Virus record (IMG/VR): IMGVR_UViG_3300036806_000130
Coordinates: 1-21,718 of that record
Direction: 5' to 3' (one strand)
Source: a virus
DNA length: 21,718 bases
The position numbers were made by a program, and so were the translations under genes. Position 1 is the stretch's first letter. Every line of letters starts with the position of its first letter. The notes beneath the pieces were generated by a model, which searched no databases, was not told the DNA's origin, and saw only the letters and a program-made list of their open reading frames with translations. Positions 6,279 to 12,179 of the stretch are shown piece by piece.

Positions 6279-6334
6279 ATGGCATGGCATGGCAACCCCT
6301 GGTAATTTGTGGCATGTAATGGCCACAAGTGGCC
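6279..6334 (+). repeat. Tandem ATGGC repeats and inverted GGCCAC repeat before the rightward operon
   Basis: Three perfect tandem ATGGC units (6279-6293) are followed by GTGGC, then GGCCAC-AA-GTGGCC (6321-6334), a perfect 6-bp inverted repeat ending 19 bases before the start codon of the first rightward gene. The spacing suggests an operator or a leader hairpin that controls access to that start. Confidence 0.45.
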
Positions 6335-6353
6335 CCCTACCAGGGAGAACGAG

Positions 6354-6752
6354 ATGTCCACAGACCAATCCACACCCACACCCACCCCGTCCACAGGCCC
6401 GCTCGTGCTGGTGATCCAGCCGGACGGCACGGCCACCACCGAGCACCTGCCCGCCACGGGCTCGATGGTGCAGGACCGCCAGCAGCTCGCCGTGATCAAT
6501 GAGCGGGTCGGCGGGTTCTTCACCACCATCGGCGACGGCTACTGGGTGGCCCTCGTCAACGAGGACGGCGAGCGGCTCGGGCTGCCCGCCAACACCGCGG
6601 CCGACCTGATCGCCCGAGCGCTGGGCTTCAAGTTCCGGCCCGGTGACGAGCTGGTCGGCGCGGTGATCTTCACCAGCCGCCAGGGCAGCGAGCTGGGCGA
6701 CTGCCCGGCCACCGTGATGGAGGTCGCCCGCCAGGCGGGGGTGATCGCGTGA
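6354..6752 (+). CDS. DUF3846-like protein (132 aa)
   Basis: First gene of the rightward operon. The start at 6354 is chosen because AGGGAG lies six bases upstream; a longer frame from 6309 lacks a site. After a Thr/Pro-rich N-terminus the body fits the DUF3846 pattern: LVLVIQPDGTA, then INERVGGFFTTIGDGYWVAL, then NEDGERLGLPANTAADLIAR, then GDELVGAVIFTS. Members of this domain family are small proteins of unknown function that are frequent in phages and mobile elements. No catalytic residues are evident. The downstream GTG overlaps its stop. Domain assignment is by recognition of the motif order and is moderately secure; function is unknown. Confidence 0.7.
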   Translation: MSTDQSTPTPTPSTGPLVLVIQPDGTATTEHLPATGSMVQDRQQLAVINERVGGFFTTIGDGYWVALVNEDGERLGLPANTAADLIARALGFKFRPGDELVGAVIFTSRQGSELGDCPATVMEVARQAGVIA

Positions 6753-7018
6753 GCGAGCGCCCGCTGGTCATGCACACCACCGAGGCCGCGATGGAGAGAC
6801 ACGCGCCCTACAACGAGGTGCGTTACTGCCTGATGGTGCCCGGCGAGACGCACCCGGTCGAGACGTTCGAGCGCGACCCCGAGGGGTTCGGGGCGATCAT
6901 GGCCGTCAACCGGGCGCAGGCCCTGTCACTCAATGGGGCCAAGTCGTGCGCGGTCTACATCGGGGAGCGGTTCCTGGTGGAGTACGCGAACGGCGGACGG
7001 GTGGCCAATGCCGAGTAG
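6749..7018 (+). CDS. Hypothetical protein (89 aa)
   Basis: Unrecognised. The GTG start at 6749 overlaps the upstream TGA. The sequence has an alpha/beta pattern: EVRYCLMVPG strand, then GFGAIMAVNRAQALSLNG helix, then AKSCAVYIGERFLVEYANGG strands. This looks like a small compact domain without membrane or secretion signals. Its end overlaps the start of the HTH gene by 11 bases, so both are probably made from one message. Confidence 0.65.
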   Translation: MSERPLVMHTTEAAMERHAPYNEVRYCLMVPGETHPVETFERDPEGFGAIMAVNRAQALSLNGAKSCAVYIGERFLVEYANGGRVANAE

Positions 7019-7232
7019 CCAGCCCGAGCAGCCCCCCCGCTGGGCGTCGGTGGCTGAGGCTGCGGCTTATGCCCGAGTGTCTGAGCGGACCATACGGCGG
7101 TGGGTCAAAGAGCGCAGGCTGCCCGCCGAGCGGATGGGACCGCGCAGAATCGAGATCGACCTGAACGAGCTTGACAAGCTACGGCGCCCAATCGGGGACG
7201 CCGACACCGAGGAGGAGGCAAGAACAGCATGA
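7008..7232 (+). CDS. MerR/excisionase-type HTH protein (74 aa)
   Basis: Residues about 12-58 match the helix-turn-helix family found in phage excisionases and small MerR-like proteins: SVAEAAAYARVSERTIRRWV, then KERRLPAERMGPRRIEIDLN, then ELDKL, with the typical wing after the recognition helix. The start at 7008 is the in-frame ATG inside the end of the previous gene; the longer frame from 6933 is out of step with local codon use. Its stop overlaps the next ATG. The family binds DNA, and members act as excisionases or transcription regulators. It is a second candidate directionality factor for the recombinase although encoded on the other operon. Confidence 0.78.
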   Translation: MPSSQPEQPPRWASVAEAAAYARVSERTIRRWVKERRLPAERMGPRRIEIDLNELDKLRRPIGDADTEEEARTA

Positions 7233-7708
7233 CGATCACCACCGGCCCGACCCAGGCCACCACCGGCAGACTGGTCGACGCGGACGTGCAGAGAGCCCTG
7301 CTGATGTCGTACAGCGAGGTCGGGCGGGCGAACAACAACAGCGTCCGCGCCGCCTGGCGGTTCGGCCAGTGCATCGACAGTTTTCTGGACGTCTACACGA
7401 TGGCCCAGCTCGCCGTCGCGGTGCGGAGGAGCGTCGGCACGCTGAACCGCTACCACCGGCTGTACGGGGCGTACCAGCGGCCCGAGCTGGCGGTCGAGGC
7501 GTCGGAGAAGCTCCAGACGTACAACGTCGACCTGATCTGGCAGCTACAGAACCAGCTCAGCCCGGTCGAGCACGCCCGGCCCTATGGCGGGCGCAGGTAC
7601 CGCTACCGATGCAACCACTGCCGCAGCGACGACGTGGCCCGCGAGGAATTCGACCCCGAGACCGGGGCGACGCTGGACCCCGAGACCGGCCTGCCGGTGA
7701 GCGCATGA
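7229..7708 (+). CDS. Hypothetical protein with possible HTH and CxxC (159 aa)
   Basis: I do not recognise the family. Residues 55-80 (MAQLAVAVRRSVGTLNRYHR) have the look of a helix-turn-helix, with a predicted helical bundle on both sides (RAAWRFGQCIDSFL, VDLIWQLQNQL). Near the end lies C128-N-H-C131 in a basic segment (GGRRYRYRCNHC), possibly half a zinc knuckle, followed by an acidic repeat with DPETG twice. ATGA overlaps join it to both neighbours. DNA binding is a fair guess, given the HTH-like part and basic segment, but is not established. Confidence 0.65.
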   Translation: MTITTGPTQATTGRLVDADVQRALLMSYSEVGRANNNSVRAAWRFGQCIDSFLDVYTMAQLAVAVRRSVGTLNRYHRLYGAYQRPELAVEASEKLQTYNVDLIWQLQNQLSPVEHARPYGGRRYRYRCNHCRSDDVAREEFDPETGATLDPETGLPVSA

Positions 7709-7884
7709 CGCCCGAGCAGACCCGAGCGGTGGCGACCCGCCAGTGCCCATTCTGCGGTGCCCCGCCCGGCGAGATGTGCGTCCGGGTCGGGGCGACGTAC
7801 AGCCCGCCGCTGCCCGGACTCACGCAGCCGCACCCGAACCGGCTGGCCGACGACGGCGAGCCCGTCGATGGCGGGTGTGAGTGA
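7705..7884 (+). CDS. Small Cys-rich putative zinc protein (59 aa)
   Basis: The ATG at 7705 overlaps the previous stop (ATGA). The product has C14-P-F-C17-G-A-P-P-G-x2-C25 and H43 in QPHPNR, the CPxCGAxPGxxC...H pattern shared by many small actinobacterial phage and mobile-element proteins that are thought to bind zinc. It is nearly all motif, so a structural or DNA-binding role is likely. The gene lies inside a longer frame that is only a shadow of its neighbours. The next gene begins at its stop. Confidence 0.68.
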   Translation: MTPEQTRAVATRQCPFCGAPPGEMCVRVGATYSPPLPGLTQPHPNRLADDGEPVDGGCE

Positions 7885-8543
7885 TGGGCAAGCTGCACGA
7901 TGCCATCGTGGCCCGGCTGGCGGCCGAGCTGGAGGCCCGCACCGCGTGGGACGAGCCCCCGGCCCTGTACCGGCTCGGCCTGCGCAGCAAGCAGGCCCGG
8001 CTGGTCGACGCGGAGGTGCCGCTGGACATCTGGGCGCTGGCCCGCCCGCCCGAGGTGCTCGACCGGCTGGCCGGGTACATGGCGAACCAGGGATGGCCGC
8101 TGCCGGGCGGGCTGCCGCCCGGCTGGGAGCTGCACGGGATGGCGTGCCGGCATGAGGGCTGGTGGGTCGACGTGGAGATGGCCGACCGGCCAGCGGCCAA
8201 GTACACCGCCGCGATGGCGGCCGAGCACCGGCTGGCCGACCACCCGGCGCGGGTCGAGATCCGCATGATGTACGCGGTCGACCGGGCCGGGATCACCTAC
8301 AGCTCGACCCTGTACCGGGACCAGGCCGAGGCCGAGACCATGATCGCCTACCCGACCGGGCGGGCGGTGGTGCACGGCCCGCGGGTCGAGGAGGCGATGG
8401 GCGGGTCCGATCACCTCTCGGTCCAGCCGACCGGGGCGGTGGTCGAGGCCCTCGACCGCATGGTGACGATCTTGACCGGGGCCACGCTGCCGCCCCGGGC
8501 GTCGTCGTATCTGGAAGATCACATGAGAGGAGGCCGCACCTGA
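7881..8543 (+). CDS. Hypothetical protein (220 aa)
   Basis: The largest protein of the rightward operon, not recognised. It starts with GTG 7881 (overlapping the previous stop) or ATG 7884 (TGATG). Recognisable traits are a helical N-terminus (DAIVARLAAELEARTAWDEP), a WALARPPEVLDRLAGYMANQ segment, a Trp-rich loop (GWELHGMACRHEGWWVDVEM), a strand pair (VEIRMMYAVDRAGITYSSTL) and a C-terminal helix. No catalytic signature is obvious. Size and position in a phage early operon leave the role open. Confidence 0.7.
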   Translation: MMGKLHDAIVARLAAELEARTAWDEPPALYRLGLRSKQARLVDAEVPLDIWALARPPEVLDRLAGYMANQGWPLPGGLPPGWELHGMACRHEGWWVDVEMADRPAAKYTAAMAAEHRLADHPARVEIRMMYAVDRAGITYSSTLYRDQAEAETMIAYPTGRAVVHGPRVEEAMGGSDHLSVQPTGAVVEALDRMVTILTGATLPPRASSYLEDHMRGGRT

Positions 8544-8845
8544 TGGCACGGCTAGGAGGGGTCAGGCCCGGACAGGGCACCACGGGACATTACGAGGTTC
8601 GCCAGGAGGTGCGCGGCCACCAGGGGCTGAGGTTCGCGGTGATCTGGTGGGTGCCGCCAGGCGGCGAGGGGAAGCCGATCCGGGTGTTTGACGCGGTAGA
8701 GGACCGGCTGCCCGGCCTGGCCGAGGCGGTGGCCGGATACCTGGTCGAGCACGAGCTGGCGTTCAGCGCCCCGGCCCAAGGCCAGATGCGGCGGGCGGGC
8801 GTCCCGTTCCAGGCCGCGCCCCCCGACGCCGAGGGGCCAGAGTGA
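8543..8845 (+). CDS. Hypothetical protein (100 aa)
   Basis: Unrecognised. The ATG at 8543 shares a base with the previous TGA (TGATG) and has AGGAGG about ten bases upstream. The product has a strand-rich middle (HYEVRQEVRGHQGLRFAVIW then WVPPGGEGKPIRVFDAVEDR) followed by a helix (LAEAVAGYLVEHELAF) and a polar tail. A longer frame starting at 8162 is only a shadow. Codon bias and the junctions support it as real. Confidence 0.65.
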   Translation: MARLGGVRPGQGTTGHYEVRQEVRGHQGLRFAVIWWVPPGGEGKPIRVFDAVEDRLPGLAEAVAGYLVEHELAFSAPAQGQMRRAGVPFQAAPPDAEGPE

Positions 8846-9060
8846 GGACCGGCTGGCCCCGGTGCGGGCTCCCGTTCTACGGCAGCCGCGACGAGATGAC
8901 GGCGGGTCAGTGGCGGGTGTGCTCCAAGCCGTGGGGTCACTTGTTCACGACCCATCGCGGCCCGCCGCTCGACCCGCCCGAGCACGACCCGGCCCGGCTG
9001 GCCGAAGCCGACGAGCGGCCCCACCTCTGGCCGGGCAAGCACACCGGGGGGCAGCTGTGA
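8842..9060 (+). CDS. Small hypothetical protein with Cys/His residues (72 aa)
   Basis: The GTG start overlaps the upstream TGA, and its own TGA overlaps the next GTG. C8, C27, H33 and H38 (RCGLPFYG, then WRVCSKPWGHLFTTH) could make one metal site. The second half is polar and Pro-rich. It may be another of the small zinc-binding proteins of this operon, but the spacing is not a standard finger. Function unknown. Confidence 0.58.
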   Translation: MRTGWPRCGLPFYGSRDEMTAGQWRVCSKPWGHLFTTHRGPPLDPPEHDPARLAEADERPHLWPGKHTGGQL

Positions 9061-9602
9061 GCGGGGAATGGGCGCGGCTGTCGGCCGCCCTGGAAGCGTG
9101 CAGCGGGAGCCCGGCCGCCGTCGACTACGACGAGGTGACCGAGCTGTACGCCGCGGCCGATGCGGTGCTGGCCCTGCGCGCCGCCGAGCTGACGGCCGAC
9201 GAGGCCGACCTGGCGCAGGTGATCGCCGACGCCGGGGTGACCGACGTGGAGGTGGTGCGCAGCGGCCCCCCGGTGGCCATCGTGTCGAGCCTGGAGCTTG
9301 CCCGGCAGGGCACGCTGAACGCCGACTACTTTGTCAACCGCAAGCCGGGCGAGACCGCCCCGGATTACCGGCGCAGGCGGCAGGCCGAGGACGCCATACG
9401 GCGGGCCGAGGGACACGAGCGGCACGCGGCCCGGTTGCGGGAGGAGGCCCGCGAGCTGATCGGGGATGACCTGATCCCGGTCACGAGCGTCTACGAGCGG
9501 GGCCAGGCTGACATGCTCATCCGGTTGGCGGCGATGGATCCCGCCCAGCGGGCCGAGCTGCTCAGCCGGGTACGGCACCCCTCGGGAGGTGAGCGCATGT
9601 GA
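9057..9602 (+). CDS. Hypothetical helical protein (181 aa)
   Basis: Not recognised. I chose the GTG at 9057, which overlaps the previous stop; the frame is open further upstream but runs across the neighbouring gene. The protein has an Ala/Glu-rich helical N-half (VTELYAAADAVLALRAAELT), a short alpha/beta part (VTDVEVVRSGPPVAIVSSLE), and a highly charged helix around 105-140 (DYRRRRQAEDAIRRAEGHER). The C-terminus is also helical (DPAQRAELLSRV). No enzyme motif is visible. The next gene starts inside its final codon. Confidence 0.65.
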   Translation: MSGEWARLSAALEACSGSPAAVDYDEVTELYAAADAVLALRAAELTADEADLAQVIADAGVTDVEVVRSGPPVAIVSSLELARQGTLNADYFVNRKPGETAPDYRRRRQAEDAIRRAEGHERHAARLREEARELIGDDLIPVTSVYERGQADMLIRLAAMDPAQRAELLSRVRHPSGGERM

Positions 9603-9769
9603 GCAGCAGCCTGTCCGAGGGTGATCTGCGGCTGACCGCCGAAGGCGACGTGCTGGAAATCGTCTCGCGTTACGGCGGCGAGGTGATCGTCGCCGGGCCC
9701 GTCACGGAGCGGATGGTCGGTGAGCTGGCCGACCTGGTGATCAAGTGGCATCGAGGTGACCGGCCGTGA
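9599..9769 (+). CDS. Small hypothetical protein (56 aa)
   Basis: A short gene joined to both neighbours by GTGA overlaps. GTG 9599 starts a product beginning MSSSLSEGDLRLTAEGDVLE, with three short strands (DLRLTAEGD, VLEIVSRYG, EVIVAGPV) and a C-terminal helix (ERMVGELADLVIKWH). The regular strand/helix pattern and two clean overlaps argue that it is real. No family recognised. Confidence 0.55.
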   Translation: MSSSLSEGDLRLTAEGDVLEIVSRYGGEVIVAGPVTERMVGELADLVIKWHRGDRP

Positions 9770-10050
9770 CGGGCTTCCGGGTGCGGATGTATGTCGCCGG
9801 GGAGATGGCCGACGAGTCGTGGGTGCCGCCCGAGGACGCCGAGGAGGTGGCCCAGCGGCAGCGGCGTATCGCGGACTGGGCCGACCTCAACGGCTACGGG
9901 TGGATGGTCGAGGTCCACGATCCCGACGCCCCCGAGGACACCGCGTTCCCGCTGAGGTTCGGCACCGACCGGGCCGGGATGGTGCTGCCGCTGGTGATGG
10001 GCGAGCGGGTGATCGACCTGCCCGAGCCGCCGATGCACACCAGCAACTAG
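9766..10050 (+). CDS. Hypothetical protein, last gene of the rightward operon (94 aa)
   Basis: GTG 9766 overlaps the previous TGA. The product starts MTGFRVRMYVAGEMADESWV and has a helix (DAEEVAQRQRRIADWADLNG) followed by strands (YGWMVEVHDPD, TAFPLRFGTDRAGMVLPLV). A small alpha/beta protein with no recognised domain. It ends 4 bases before two strong hairpins that would stop the transcript, which marks it as the end of the operon. Confidence 0.65.
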   Translation: MTGFRVRMYVAGEMADESWVPPEDAEEVAQRQRRIADWADLNGYGWMVEVHDPDAPEDTAFPLRFGTDRAGMVLPLVMGERVIDLPEPPMHTSN

Positions 10051-10054
10051 AGCG

Positions 10055-10093
10055 GGCTCGGTCTCCCGACTGGCGGGGGCCGGGAGCCGAGCC
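10055..10093. terminator. First hairpin between convergent operons
   Basis: GGCTCGG-T-CTCCCG (10055-10068) pairs with CGGGAG-CCGAGCC (10081-10093), 13 base pairs with a single bulge and a 12-base loop. It starts four bases after the rightward operon ends. No U-run follows; in actinobacteria strong GC hairpins often serve as terminators without one. Confidence 0.6.
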
Positions 10094-10094
10094 G

Positions 10095-10129
10095 ACAGAA
10101 CCCCGGTGCGATGCGCACCGGGGTTCTGT
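10095..10129. terminator. Second hairpin, 16-bp near-perfect stem
   Basis: ACAGAACCCCGGTGCG (10095-10110) and CGCACCGGGGTTCTGT (10114-10129) are exact reverse complements around ATG; in practice the closing pairs open into a slightly larger loop. It lies between convergent genes ending at 10050 and 10139 and should block transcription in both directions. Confidence 0.72.
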
Positions 10130-10138
10130 GTCTCGGTC

Positions 10139-10303
10139 CTAGCTCGGGCTGGCGGTGGCGGTGGTCGCCACGCTAGGGCTCGGGGTCACCGACGACGGCG
10201 GGCTGCTCCCTCCACGGGCTAGCCAGATGCCGTAGTCCAGGCCGAGGCCGACCACGAGCACCGACGCCAGCACGATCGTCCAGTTGCGGTTGAAGCGGTC
10301 CAA
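10139..10303 (-). CDS. Small single-pass membrane protein, TTG start (54 aa)
   Basis: The frame begins with TTG one base after the TAG of the secreted-protein gene and ends in TAG at 10141-10139. The product begins DRFNRNWTIVLASVLVVGLG after the initiator: a basic/polar N-terminus, a membrane helix of about 20 residues, then a Ser/Thr/Pro-rich tail. No ribosome site is visible, so expression would need re-initiation after the upstream gene. A GTG at codon 11 would remove the N-terminal anchor. The tail composition resembles the Thr/Pro linker of the neighbouring secreted protein. Coding is likely from composition, the start is uncertain and function unknown. Confidence 0.5.
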   Translation of the reverse strand: MDRFNRNWTIVLASVLVVGLGLDYGIWLARGGSSPPSSVTPSPSVATTATASPS

Positions 10304-10304
10304 C

Positions 10305-10922
10305 CTAGACGGCGGGCATCAGGGCCGGGCCGAACCGGGGCGCGTGCTCGTGCAGCCGCAGGCTCGCGCCCCGCCCGACGCCGAGCACCTGAATGTCGAA
10401 CCACTGGGGCCGGGACCGGACCAGGCAGCGGCCGAAGATGCCGCGCTGGAGGATGACCACCTCGCGGAGGCGGAAGGTGCCGAACGCGAACGCCCGCGGG
10501 CCGACGACCACGAACCGGCCGAGCTGGTCGAGGCGGGCGGTGCACGACCCGGCGTCGACTACCGGCGTGCCGAGGGGCGAGTGGAAGACGTGGAACATGC
10601 CGACCGGGCCGGTCAGGTTCCACGTCGCGTCGGTCGGGCTGGTCTCAACGTCGGAGCCCCGGCCGCGCACCGGGCCGGTGGCGAACACGCTGCCGGGGTC
10701 GGCCGTGCTGACGTGGAGGATGAACGCCTCGGGCCGCAGCCGGAACCGGGCGCGATGCGTGGGCGTCGGGGCCGGGACCGGGGTCACCGACACGGACGGG
10801 GTGGGCGACGGGGTGACCCCGGCGCTGGCCGATACGGCGGTTGCGGAGACCAGGCCGAGGCCCATCACGATGGCCCCCCCGAGCGCCGCCAGCCGGAACC
10901 GCTTGCGCGATACGTGCGTCAT
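10305..10922 (-). CDS. Secreted protein with signal peptide (205 aa)
   Basis: The ATG at 10922 has GGAA eight bases upstream. The N-terminus is a classic Sec signal: basic start (MTHVSRKRFR), hydrophobic core (LAALGGAIVMGLGLVSATAV), likely cleavage after SASA near 34. A Pro/Thr/Ser linker follows (35-55). The mature part (about 58-195) looks beta-rich, with two Cys (SCTARL; GRCLVR) that could form a disulfide. The GPVRGRGSDV motif is faintly like an actinobacterial family of small secreted beta proteins, but I cannot name it. It lies beyond the lysis genes, has its own promoter candidate, and is probably an accessory gene that changes the lysogen's surface or surroundings. Confidence 0.7.
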   Translation of the reverse strand: MTHVSRKRFRLAALGGAIVMGLGLVSATAVSASAGVTPSPTPSVSVTPVPAPTPTHRARFRLRPEAFILHVSTADPGSVFATGPVRGRGSDVETSPTDATWNLTGPVGMFHVFHSPLGTPVVDAGSCTARLDQLGRFVVVGPRAFAFGTFRLREVVILQRGIFGRCLVRSRPQWFDIQVLGVGRGASLRLHEHAPRFGPALMPAV

Positions 10923-10950
10923 AGGTGCGTTCCTTTCAGTGCGGGATATG

Positions 10951-10974
10951 GGGCCGGGTCTCCCTACCCGGCCC
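10951..10974. other. Perfect 9-bp hairpin in the leader of the secreted-protein gene
   Basis: GGGCCGGGT (10951-10959) pairs with ACCCGGCCC (10966-10974) over a six-base loop, 28 bases upstream of the start codon. There is no U-run on the minus strand. It could be a terminator for read-through from the DUF3050 gene or a stabilising element in the leader. Confidence 0.45.
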
Positions 10975-11024
10975 GCCCAAACCCTTTCACAGCCAGGTCA
11001 CAGGCAGGCGGCTAAGCCGCACGG

Positions 11025-11054
11025 ATTATGGAGGGCGACCGGCCCGCCGCGCAA
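11025..11054 (-). promoter_or_regulatory. Candidate promoter for the secreted-protein gene
   Basis: On the minus strand TTGCGC (11054-11049) and CATAAT (11030-11025) are separated by 18 bases; CATAAT matches five of six consensus -10 positions. Transcription would start near 11018, giving a leader of about 95 bases with two hairpins. Confidence 0.42.
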
Positions 11055-11271
11055 TGTCGACTACCCGCTGGAAGGCTCCCAGAGCGCCGTGGGGCCGCTG
11101 ACCGGCCTCTTGGGTACAACCACCCCGGCCAGTTCTGGGAGGGATTCCCGTTGGCCAGCGGCCTAATTGGAACAGCGGCTATCGAACACTTGCGGGCTCC
11201 GATTATGGGCGTGGGCCCGCGCCTGGGGGGGTTGACGCGGGCCGCACGACACCGGCTGACCCAGCAGCAGC

Positions 11272-12057
11272 CTAGCGGACGGCACCGGCAGCGGCCGGGA
11301 CCAGCGCCGAGACCACGCCGTCCCACAGCTGACGCCGCTCGGCCAGCGCCCCGGCCGCCGCGTCGCGGGCAGCGGCCCACCGGCCGGGGTGATCCCCGCA
11401 GAGCTGGCCGACCATGCGCAGCGCGGCGGGGCCGTGCTCGTCGCCGTCCAGCTCGATGTGGCGGCGCAGGTACTCGCGGAAGGTCGCCAGCTCGGGCGCG
11501 TCGAGCTGGTCGACGGCGCGGGCGAACATCGCCGGGATGACCTCCTCTCGGCTGAACGCGAACACCGCCGCCCGGCACCACAGCGGCTCGGTGGTCGAGG
11601 TCGACCAGGTGACGCGGAAGAACCGGGCGGCGGGCTCGGGAGCCTGGGCGCGGCCCACCGCGCTAACCGGGCTCGCGCCCTTGGCCAGCAGCCGCAGCAG
11701 CAGCCGGGCCGGGCGGGTGTCGGCCCCGGCCTGCTCCATCCCGAGCAGGTACATCTCGAAGTGCGACAGCACCCGCCCGTCGAGCTGGTCGCACTCCTCG
11801 GCCAGCACGATCTCGTTTATCAGGCGGCGGGTCGCGGGGTCGCCCCTCGGGATCCACGGCAGCGTGGTGCACGTCAGATCCCGCTGGAGGGACTTGAGCA
11901 GCGTCATGAAGTCGAGCACCGCGAAGACGTGGTGAGCCATGAAGACGCGGACGGCGGGCAGCGTGGTCAGGTGGTCGTAGACGGGGTGGCCGACGACCTC
12001 GGCGCGGGCCGGGGCGAGGTGCTCGGCCAGGTCGGTGATGCGGTCGAGCTGTGACAC
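11272..12057 (-). CDS. DUF3050 heme-oxygenase-like protein (261 aa)
   Basis: The sequence follows the DUF3050 family almost end to end: HPVYDHLTTLPAVRVFMAHH then VFAVLDFMTLLKSLQRDLTC, then NEIVLAEECDQ, SHFEMYLLGMEQAGADT, FSREEVIPAMF, and RRHIELDGDEHGPAALRMVG. The family is helical and predicted to share the heme-oxygenase fold that also includes diiron oxidases. Candidate metal ligands are E82, E87/E88, H99, E171/E172 and the D204-x3-H208 motif. I start at GTG 12057 because AGGAGG lies five bases upstream; a longer frame to 12126 has no site. A likely enzyme of host-type metabolism, it is unexpected right after the lysis genes and looks like an accessory (moron) gene. Substrate unknown. Confidence 0.85.
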   Translation of the reverse strand: MSQLDRITDLAEHLAPARAEVVGHPVYDHLTTLPAVRVFMAHHVFAVLDFMTLLKSLQRDLTCTTLPWIPRGDPATRRLINEIVLAEECDQLDGRVLSHFEMYLLGMEQAGADTRPARLLLRLLAKGASPVSAVGRAQAPEPAARFFRVTWSTSTTEPLWCRAAVFAFSREEVIPAMFARAVDQLDAPELATFREYLRRHIELDGDEHGPAALRMVGQLCGDHPGRWAAARDAAAGALAERRQLWDGVVSALVPAAAGAVR

Positions 12058-12110
12058 GGGGGCCTCCTGGGGACGACGCGCTGTACGCGCTTGTAAGGGG
12101 CTGGGGGGCA

Positions 12111-12145
12111 CTGCCCACCCAACCACCCATGGGGGCCGTGGGCAG
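12111..12145. other. Hairpin between the lysis genes and the DUF3050 gene
   Basis: CTGCCCAC (12111-12118) pairs with GTGGGCAG (12138-12145) over a 19-base loop, within the 122-base gap after the holin-like gene. It may end the late transcript before the accessory gene. The loop is long and there is no U-run, so support is modest. Confidence 0.35.
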
Positions 12146-12179
12146 CGTGGTGGCAGCTACTGGGGCGCGCTGGGCAGGG

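Larger units (their letters stand above)
6128..6353. promoter_or_regulatory. Divergent control region between the two early operons
   Basis: A gene-free region between the leftward recombinase operon and the rightward small-gene operon. It holds a palindrome at 6153-6169, an AT-richer patch with TTTAAT at 6217-6222 that could be a plus-strand -10 (no good -35 is visible), and a cluster of short repeats at 6279-6334 just before the first rightward gene. Promoters in both directions must lie here, but exact boxes cannot be fixed by eye. Confidence 0.65.
10923..11271. other. 350-base gap with promoter candidate and hairpins
   Basis: No convincing gene on either strand. It contains the hairpin at 10951-10974, a small GCGGC/GCCGC hairpin (11008-11020), the promoter candidate at 11025-11054, a GTACAAC half-site like the operator (11114-11120) and a GCGGGC/GCCCGC inverted repeat (11192-11197, 11215-11220). 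A plus-strand frame through 11100-11230 reads smoothly for about 40 codons but lacks the third-position GC bias of real genes here. Confidence 0.55.

Noticed and set aside
8162-8542. Upstream part of a 227-residue plus frame
   Set aside because: Out-of-frame shadow of the 220-residue gene; the real downstream gene begins at 8543 with its own AGGAGG.
11160-11260. tRNA-like string (TAATTGGAACAGCGG with nearby hairpins)
   Set aside because: No T-arm with a GTTCGA-type loop in register, no 5-bp anticodon stem and no acceptor pairing could be made on either strand.
11028-11540. Plus-strand frame with a protein-like stretch (LGYNHPGQFWEGFPLASG)
   Set aside because: Only about 40 codons look protein-like, third positions lack the local GC bias, no ribosome site, and most of it is antisense to DUF3050. 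Kept as a note on the gap.
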